Assembly (NCBI GenBank): GCA_026004435.1
Contig: BPJD01000002.1
Coordinates: 62,001 to 126,000 of the forward strand
Length of the DNA stretch: 64,000 nucleotides
Direction of reading: 5' to 3'
DNA from: Patescibacteria group bacterium
GTDB lineage: Bacteria; Patescibacteriota; Microgenomatia; UBA1406; GWC2-37-13
Shown here: positions 60,103 to 64,000 of the stretch, in pieces
Position numbering within the stretch: position 1 is the stretch's first letter
How the letters are laid out: each line of letters starts with the position of its first letter
Notes under the pieces: generated by a model
Told to the model about the DNA's origin: nothing
Databases searched by the model: none
Seen by the model: only the letters and a program-made list of their open reading frames with translations
Translations under genes and position numbers: made by a program

Positions 60103-60175
60103 GGTGGTTGTAGCTCAATGGTAGAGCACCAGCCTGTGGAGCTGGGTGTTGCGGGTTCGAGTCCCGTCAGCCACC
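60103..60175 (+). tRNA. tRNA-His (GTG)
   Basis: Starts with the extra G-1 (60103) opposite C73 (60175), diagnostic of tRNA-His. Acceptor GTGGTTG/CAGCCAC, anticodon stem CCAGC/GCTGG with loop CTGTGGA (anticodon GTG), T arm GCGGG-TTCGAGT-CCCGT. Followed by CA. Confidence 0.95.
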
Positions 60176-60195
60176 CATAACTTGAGTTCTTAATT

Positions 60196-60201
60196 TATAA
60201 T
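60196..60201 (+). promoter_or_regulatory. -10 box of mscS
   Basis: TATAAT six bases before the ATG at 60208, predicting a leaderless transcript. No Shine-Dalgarno sequence. Confidence 0.5.
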
Positions 60202-60207
60202 AAAATT

Positions 60208-60744
60208 ATGTTTCCAGATGCATTTTTTTCTAGCATTAATGTAAATCTCCTTTTGGATAGTAAAATGCTTAAATTAACAGTTATTTTTTTACTTTCAGTC
60301 TTTGTTTATAAAATATTCTCAGGATTTGTCGTCAGAACAGTCTTTGGTTTGGCTTATTCAAGCATAAAGCAGGAATCAAAGAAAAAGAAGATTAAAACAG
60401 TGATGGTTTTATTTAACAACATCATAAAAACAACAGTAATTATTATTTCCTCAATTATAATACTTGATATTTTAGGTTTTAATATAACTCCGCTGATAAC
60501 AGGAGCTGGTATATTTGGATTAGCAGTTTCGTTTGGTTCTCAGTCTATCGTAAAAGATGTTGTCTCAGGAATTTTTATAATTCTTGAGAATCAAATAAAT
60601 GTAGGAGATTATATTAAAATAGGCAACTATGAAGGTAAAGTAAAGGAGATTACTTTAAGATCTACTTATCTATTAGATAAAGATAAAAACCTAATTATTA
60701 TTCCTAACTCTCAGATTAGTTCAATTATTAAATACCATAAGTAA
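60208..60744 (+). CDS. mscS: Small-conductance mechanosensitive channel (MscS family)
   Basis: 178 residues, shorter than E. coli MscS (286). Two to three helices precede the pore helix and its lining GLAVSFGSQSIVKDVVSGIFIILENQINVGDYIKIG, the MscS core signature. The beta domain VKEITLRSTYLLDKDKNLIIIPNSQISSI follows, and the larger C-terminal portal domain is absent. Opens on membrane tension to release solutes. Its stop overlaps the next ATG by one base. Confidence 0.92.
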   Translation: MFPDAFFSSINVNLLLDSKMLKLTVIFLLSVFVYKIFSGFVVRTVFGLAYSSIKQESKKKKIKTVMVLFNNIIKTTVIIISSIIILDILGFNITPLITGAGIFGLAVSFGSQSIVKDVVSGIFIILENQINVGDYIKIGNYEGKVKEITLRSTYLLDKDKNLIIIPNSQISSIIKYHK

Positions 60745-61031
60745 TGAAGTCCTTAAAAAGCATTTTAAAAGGGTTTGATCCAACAAAAAATAAGTATATT
60801 TCAAGGGAGTTTCAGTCTTATGGTATTTATCTTGCAGAAACTTTGGGTGATTGGAGAAAAAAAAGTTTATATATCAAGTTGGCAAAAACTTTACCAAGAG
60901 CAGTATTAGAGAAAGCCTTAAGTTTTGTAAAAGACTCTAACGCTGATAATAAAGCTGCATTATTTATGTGGAAGCTTAAACAAATGGGTGCTTTTAAAGG
61001 GAAGAAAGCATCAAAAGATAAAACAACTTGA
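60744..61031 (+). CDS. Small conserved-looking protein of unknown function
   Basis: 95 residues (MKSLKSILKGFDPTKNKYISREFQSYGIYLAETLGDWRKKSLYIKLAKTLPRAVLEKALSFVKDS...). Basic, helical, no membrane segment. I cannot assign a family. Its codon structure is clean and it is coupled to mscS by a TAATG overlap. The last residues are a Lys-rich tail. Confidence 0.65.
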   Translation: MKSLKSILKGFDPTKNKYISREFQSYGIYLAETLGDWRKKSLYIKLAKTLPRAVLEKALSFVKDSNADNKAALFMWKLKQMGAFKGKKASKDKTT

Positions 61032-61056
61032 CAAATATTTTTTTCTTGTTAATAAT
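61028..61056 (+). promoter_or_regulatory. Promoter of the glutaredoxin-like gene
   Basis: TTGACA (61028-61033), 17-base spacer, AATAAT (61051-61056). The -10 ends six bases before the ATG at 61063 and lies downstream of the previous stop. Confidence 0.6.
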
Positions 61057-61062
61057 TTAGAT

Positions 61063-61917
61063 ATGCAAGTAACAATTTATACAGTACCATATTGCAACTT
61101 TTCACAACAAGAAAAAGATTATTTGTTAGGTAAAGGTATAGCCTTTATTGAAAAAAATTTAGAAGAAAATCCTGCATATTTGGATGAGATGCTTAAAGTG
61201 TCAAACAACTTCGCTGGAACACCTGTAACTGTTATAGCTAAAGATGATGGTTCTCAGGTTGTTGTCAAAGGTTTTAATCAACAAGAAATAGATGCAGCAT
61301 TAGGAGGATATACAGGTCCTAGTTTAGTAGGAAATTTTGCTGCTGGATCAGATCAGGGTAGTATTAACCAGCAAGTAAACAATCAAACTACAGTTCAGAC
61401 TGTAGCACAAAATCAGGATCAGAATGTACAACCTGCTCAGGCAAGTGCTCAGTCAGATGAGATTGCTGGAGCAGGACAGCAGACTTCGGCTGATACTCTG
61501 TCAGACCAGATAATGTCAGTTTTGCAGGGTCAGGATAATTCTGGAAGTTCAATAGATGAGAAAATAAATCAGGTGCCGTCGGCAGCTGTTTCAAGTCAGC
61601 AACAGAGTGTTACCCAAGATGTTTCAGGAGCTATTAATCAACAACAGTTTCAGGCAGCAAATACCCAATCTAATGACAATACAGCTCAATCTGCACAGCA
61701 AAGTGAAACAACACAACAAGTTGAAGGCAGTACCAGTGACAGTCCCGAGGCATCACAGGCTGGCTCTGATTTACAGAGTTTGTTAAATAAATTAAACTCT
61801 GTTAATCAAGGTGGCTCCAATCAGCCTGGTCAGGTTTCTGGCAGTTCTAATCAACAGCAGCAATCAACTGCTCCACAAGCTACAGGAGATTTGCCTGATT
61901 TTAATAAAAACTCATAA
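61063..61917 (+). CDS. Glutaredoxin-like domain with Q/S-rich low-complexity tail
   Basis: 284 residues from the ATG at 61063. Residues 1-80 have the thioredoxin-like fold of glutaredoxins: VTIYTVPYCNFSQQEKDYLLGKGI with one active cysteine (YCNFS, so CxxS monothiol type) and the cis-proline loop GTPVTVI. Residues about 90-284 are disordered-looking repeats of Gln, Ser, Asn and Gly (QQSETTQQVEGSTSDSPEA). No signal peptide. The N-terminal part may reduce or glutathionylate proteins, or act on other thiols with the trxB-like enzyme in this window; the tail is unusual and its function unknown. Confidence 0.75.
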   Translation: MQVTIYTVPYCNFSQQEKDYLLGKGIAFIEKNLEENPAYLDEMLKVSNNFAGTPVTVIAKDDGSQVVVKGFNQQEIDAALGGYTGPSLVGNFAAGSDQGSINQQVNNQTTVQTVAQNQDQNVQPAQASAQSDEIAGAGQQTSADTLSDQIMSVLQGQDNSGSSIDEKINQVPSAAVSSQQQSVTQDVSGAINQQQFQAANTQSNDNTAQSAQQSETTQQVEGSTSDSPEASQAGSDLQSLLNKLNSVNQGGSNQPGQVSGSSNQQQQSTAPQATGDLPDFNKNS

Positions 61918-61984
61918 TTTGTTTAATCAATAAAAAAATTTTCAGTTATAATTAGTTAATGTTATTAATTAATTGAATATAATT

Positions 61985-62566
61985 ATGATTCAACAAACAT
62001 TGGTTCTTTTAAAACCTGATGCTGTTAAAAGAGGTCTTATTGGAGAGATTATCAAAAGATTTGAGAGAGTTGGGTTAAAGATTGTTGCTTGTAAATTAGT
62101 TAAACCAAGTAAAGACTTGGCAGATAAGCATTATCCTTTAGAAAGACAAGAATTTGTTGAAGGAATAGGTAAAAAAACTTTAGAAAACTATAAAGAGATG
62201 GGAGTTGATCCTGTATCTGAGATTGGTTCATCAGATCCTTATGAGATTGGAAAGATTGTTAGAGGTTGGTTAGTTGAGATGATTACATCTGATCCTGTTT
62301 TGGCAATTGTTTTAGAAGGTCCTAACGCTGTTGAGATCGTTCGGAAATTAGTAGGGCATACACTGCCTGTAAAAGCTGATCCCGGAACTATAAGAGGAGA
62401 CTTTTCTTTTGACTCTGCTTTTTTTGCTAATGCAAAAAAAAGGCCTATCAAAAACTTAATACATGCGTCAGGAAATCCTGAAGAAGCTGAGTATGAGATC
62501 TCTCTTTGGTTTACCAAAGACGAGATTCACAACTATAAAAGATCAGAGGAAGAAGTTATGTACTAA
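61985..62566 (+). CDS. ndk: Nucleoside diphosphate kinase
   Basis: 193 residues from the ATG at 61985; the TTG at 61973 is less likely. Starts TLVLLKPDAVKRGLIGEIIKRFERVGLKIVACKLVK. The active-site His is in NLIHASGNPEEAEYEISLWF (around residue 159), and EGPNAVEIVRKLVGHT and GTIRGDFSFDS are typical. About 50 residues longer than E. coli Ndk because of an insertion near GKKTLENYKEMGVDPVSEIG (residues about 63-83), a feature of some NDKs outside the classical length class. It transfers gamma-phosphates among NTPs/NDPs and here sits beside dut for nucleotide supply. Confidence 0.93.
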   Translation: MIQQTLVLLKPDAVKRGLIGEIIKRFERVGLKIVACKLVKPSKDLADKHYPLERQEFVEGIGKKTLENYKEMGVDPVSEIGSSDPYEIGKIVRGWLVEMITSDPVLAIVLEGPNAVEIVRKLVGHTLPVKADPGTIRGDFSFDSAFFANAKKRPIKNLIHASGNPEEAEYEISLWFTKDEIHNYKRSEEEVMY

Positions 62567-62573
62567 ACTATTG

Positions 62574-63002
62574 ATGAATATAAAAATAAAGAGAATTGAT
62601 AAAACTTTGCCATTGCCTGAGTATCAAACAAAAGGATCGGTTGGTTTTGATCTTTACGCTCGTGAGAAAACTGTTGTTCAGCCATTTGTTCCTTGTTTGA
62701 TTCCTCTGAATATAATTGTTAAAGTACCTAAAGGTTATTTATTCTTATTGGCAAGTAGAAGTTCTTTGCCTATTAAAAAAGGTCTATTAATACCTAATGG
62801 TGTTGGGATTATTGATCATGATTATTGTGGAGAAGAAGATGAGATAAAGCTTCAGGTACTTAATTTTACTGATAAGCCTGTTGTGGTAAATAAAGGAGAA
62901 CGAATAGCACAAGGAATCATAGTAAGTATAAAATGTCCTAATTTTATTGAGGTAACTAAAATGTCGCAAAAAAGCAGGGGTGGGTTTGGATCTACTGGTT
63001 AA
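62574..63002 (+). CDS. dut: Deoxyuridine triphosphatase (dUTPase)
   Basis: 142 residues from the ATG at 62574. The five dUTPase motifs are visible: GSVGFDLYA (I), ASRSSL (II), NGVGIIDHDYCGEE (III, with the catalytic Asp), GERIAQGII (IV), RGGFGSTG (V, the C-terminal arm). Trimeric family that hydrolyses dUTP to dUMP, preventing uracil in DNA. Seven bases after ndk. Confidence 0.95.
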   Translation: MNIKIKRIDKTLPLPEYQTKGSVGFDLYAREKTVVQPFVPCLIPLNIIVKVPKGYLFLLASRSSLPIKKGLLIPNGVGIIDHDYCGEEDEIKLQVLNFTDKPVVVNKGERIAQGIIVSIKCPNFIEVTKMSQKSRGGFGSTG

Positions 63003-63128
63003 ACAATGATTCTTTTTAAACTCTATACTAAGCAACTAATGTAATCTTTGTGTTTTTGCTTTGTTTATTGTTAGTTAATAGTAACTTAATTTTTCTACTA
63101 TAATTTTTTGGTATCTGTGTGAAATAAG

Positions 63129-63195
63129 GTTTCAAAAATTTTTTAACATCTGATTGAAACAGGGGTTGACAATCTACTGAAAATAATTCTATAAT
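63129..63195 (+). promoter_or_regulatory. Promoter of the terminal coiled-coil gene, with upstream inverted repeat
   Basis: TTGACA (63166-63171), 18-base spacer, TATAAT (63190-63195): both hexamers perfect. Upstream, GTTTCAA (63129-63135) and TTGAAAC (63154-63160) form an inverted repeat that may bind a regulator. Leader about 22 bases. Confidence 0.65.
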
Positions 63196-63223
63196 AAGTT
63201 GTAGTTAAAATTTTATATTTGTT

Positions 63224-64000
63224 GTGAAAAAGAATAAATATATTTTTCTTATTGGTTTTTTGATTTTGTTGATTTTTTCTTCTTATTTACTAAGCAGTAA
63301 TCTTTTAGCTCAAGAAAACAATCAAGAGGATATTAATACTGCAGTTTCTCCAAGTATTAATAAGAATCAGAGGCCGCTGATTCCTCCTATTAAAAAAGAT
63401 GTCATAGAGGAAAGACGGGAGGCTCAACAGGACAAACAAGCTCAAAAGCAGGAACAGATTGAACAAATGAGACAGCAAAAACAGGAGCAGATTGAGAGGA
63501 TGAGAGAAGAAAAACAAAAACGATTAGAAGAGTTAAAGCAAAAAAGACAGGAACAGATGCAACAAATAAGGGAAGATAAGCAAGCTAAGATGGAAGAGTT
63601 TAGACAAAAACTTCAGCAAATTAAAGATGAAAGAAAACAACAAATTGTAGAAAGAGTGTCAAACAGAGTAGCAGAGTTAAATGATAGACATGCTGAAACT
63701 GTTTTTAATTGGGTTGAGAAAATAAGCGATTTCTTGGCAAAATTAGAGGGTATTGTAAATAGATTGGCGGAAAATGGAGCAGATGTAGTAAATTTGCAGA
63801 CACAGATTTTAACAATAAAAGAGAATTTGGAAAGTTTAAAATCTGATGTGGAGATACAAAGAGAGAAAGAGTACATCATTGAGATTAATGATGAGCAGAC
63901 ATTAGGTTTGTCTTTATCTAAGGCTTACTCTCAGTTAAGGGCAGATTATGCTCAGCTAAGATCTAAAATTTCTGAAATCAAAGCAAGTATTAGGAATTTA
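63224..64000 (+). CDS. Secreted coiled-coil protein, 3' end cut by window edge
   Basis: Open frame from GTG at 63224 to the last base (259 codons) with no stop. Signal peptide (IFLIGFLILLIFSSYLLSS) followed by NLLAQENNQED, then a long region of heptad-like KQEQIEQMRQQKQEQIERM repeats (about residues 75-150). A more regular helical domain with LNDRHAETVFNWVEKISDFLAKLEGIVNRL follows. Likely an extracellular or periplasmic structural protein. The C-terminus is unseen, so anchor signals cannot be judged. I do not recognise the family. Confidence 0.75.
   Translation, partial: MKKNKYIFLIGFLILLIFSSYLLSSNLLAQENNQEDINTAVSPSINKNQRPLIPPIKKDVIEERREAQQDKQAQKQEQIEQMRQQKQEQIERMREEKQKRLEELKQKRQEQMQQIREDKQAKMEEFRQKLQQIKDERKQQIVERVSNRVAELNDRHAETVFNWVEKISDFLAKLEGIVNRLAENGADVVNLQTQILTIKENLESLKSDVEIQREKEYIIEINDEQTLGLSLSKAYSQLRADYAQLRSKISEIKASIRNL

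Noticed and set aside
59899-60118. Small minus-strand ORFs containing DSNPR motifs
   Set aside because: They are antisense translations of tRNA genes.
1-64000. Alternative genetic code with TGA as glycine or tryptophan
   Set aside because: Reading frames of conserved genes contain no in-frame TGA, TGA is used as a stop (for example at 7536-7538) and tRNA-Trp reads TGG.

Overview
The window is strongly AT-rich, densely packed chromosomal DNA. Its features fit a Candidate Phyla Radiation (Patescibacteria) genome, most likely a Microgenomates-type lineage. That placement is inferred from gene content: a ClpB without N domain, type IV pilus and competence genes, sortase and large surface proteins, small gene sizes, hardly any Shine-Dalgarno sequences, and frequent overlaps of neighbouring genes. 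The standard bacterial code (table 11) fits, with TGA used as a stop. Many genes have a -10 box only 6-10 bases before the start codon, so leaderless mRNAs look common.

Layout. 1-5133: two PMT-type membrane glycosyltransferases (minus), a decaying subtilase pseudogene, a HIT protein and an MFS-like transporter. 5124-7049: rho-yidD (minus) and a compact structured element, probably an RNA. 7050-13418: small membrane-anchored protein, fmt, clpB, an atypical CsoR-family regulator with its operator, trxB-like reductase and gdhA. 13775-21095: O-antigen-ligase-like/TPR protein, LysM-M23 peptidase, and the type IV pilus motor genes pilT, pilC, pilB. 21259-28388 (minus): a 2144-residue modular surface protein built on GNVGIGTT repeats with an internal S74 chaperone domain, preceded by a 65-residue ORF and a lone tyrosine-recombinase core-binding domain. 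28836-33138: surface protein, comEC split in two by one in-frame stop, a PaaX-like regulator, comEA. 33133-36664 (minus): three-gene surface protein operon. 36797-38773: secE-nusG-rplK-rplA. 38775-41778 (minus): envelope proteins and tyrS. 41841-49012: P2-type cation ATPase, leuS, M16 peptidase, prepilin peptidase. 49069-53983: tRNA-Arg, sortase, PEGA protein, mreB, TagA-type glycosyltransferase and a nucleotidyltransferase-fold protein.

54558-59757 is an accessory island, visibly richer in GC than its surroundings. It holds a truncated SAM methyltransferase, a complete C-protein/NgoPII-type restriction enzyme/cytosine methylase/Vsr system, a large serine recombinase and a dense set of inverted repeats. 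A 116-bp inverted repeat flanks the restriction-modification genes. An 87-bp inverted repeat flanks the recombinase. A 296-bp MITE-like unit bounded by 19-bp terminal repeats carries an internally deleted recombinase remnant. An 11-bp core that includes the CCA end of tRNA-Ser(GCT) recurs in whole or in part (10-11 bp) at three places and marks the probable attachment site.

59844-64000: tRNAs Arg, Trp, Ser and His, then mscS, a small conserved ORF, a glutaredoxin-like protein with a Q/S-rich tail, ndk, dut, and a partial coiled-coil secreted protein running off the end.

How it works together: pilT/pilC/pilB/pilD with comEA/comEC form most of a type IV pilus DNA-uptake machine, although no pilin gene is in this window. 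The sortase, PEGA protein, M23 peptidase, glycosyltransferases and several surface proteins build an elaborate cell envelope, as expected for an organism living attached to other cells. The rest is core informational and stress-response machinery.
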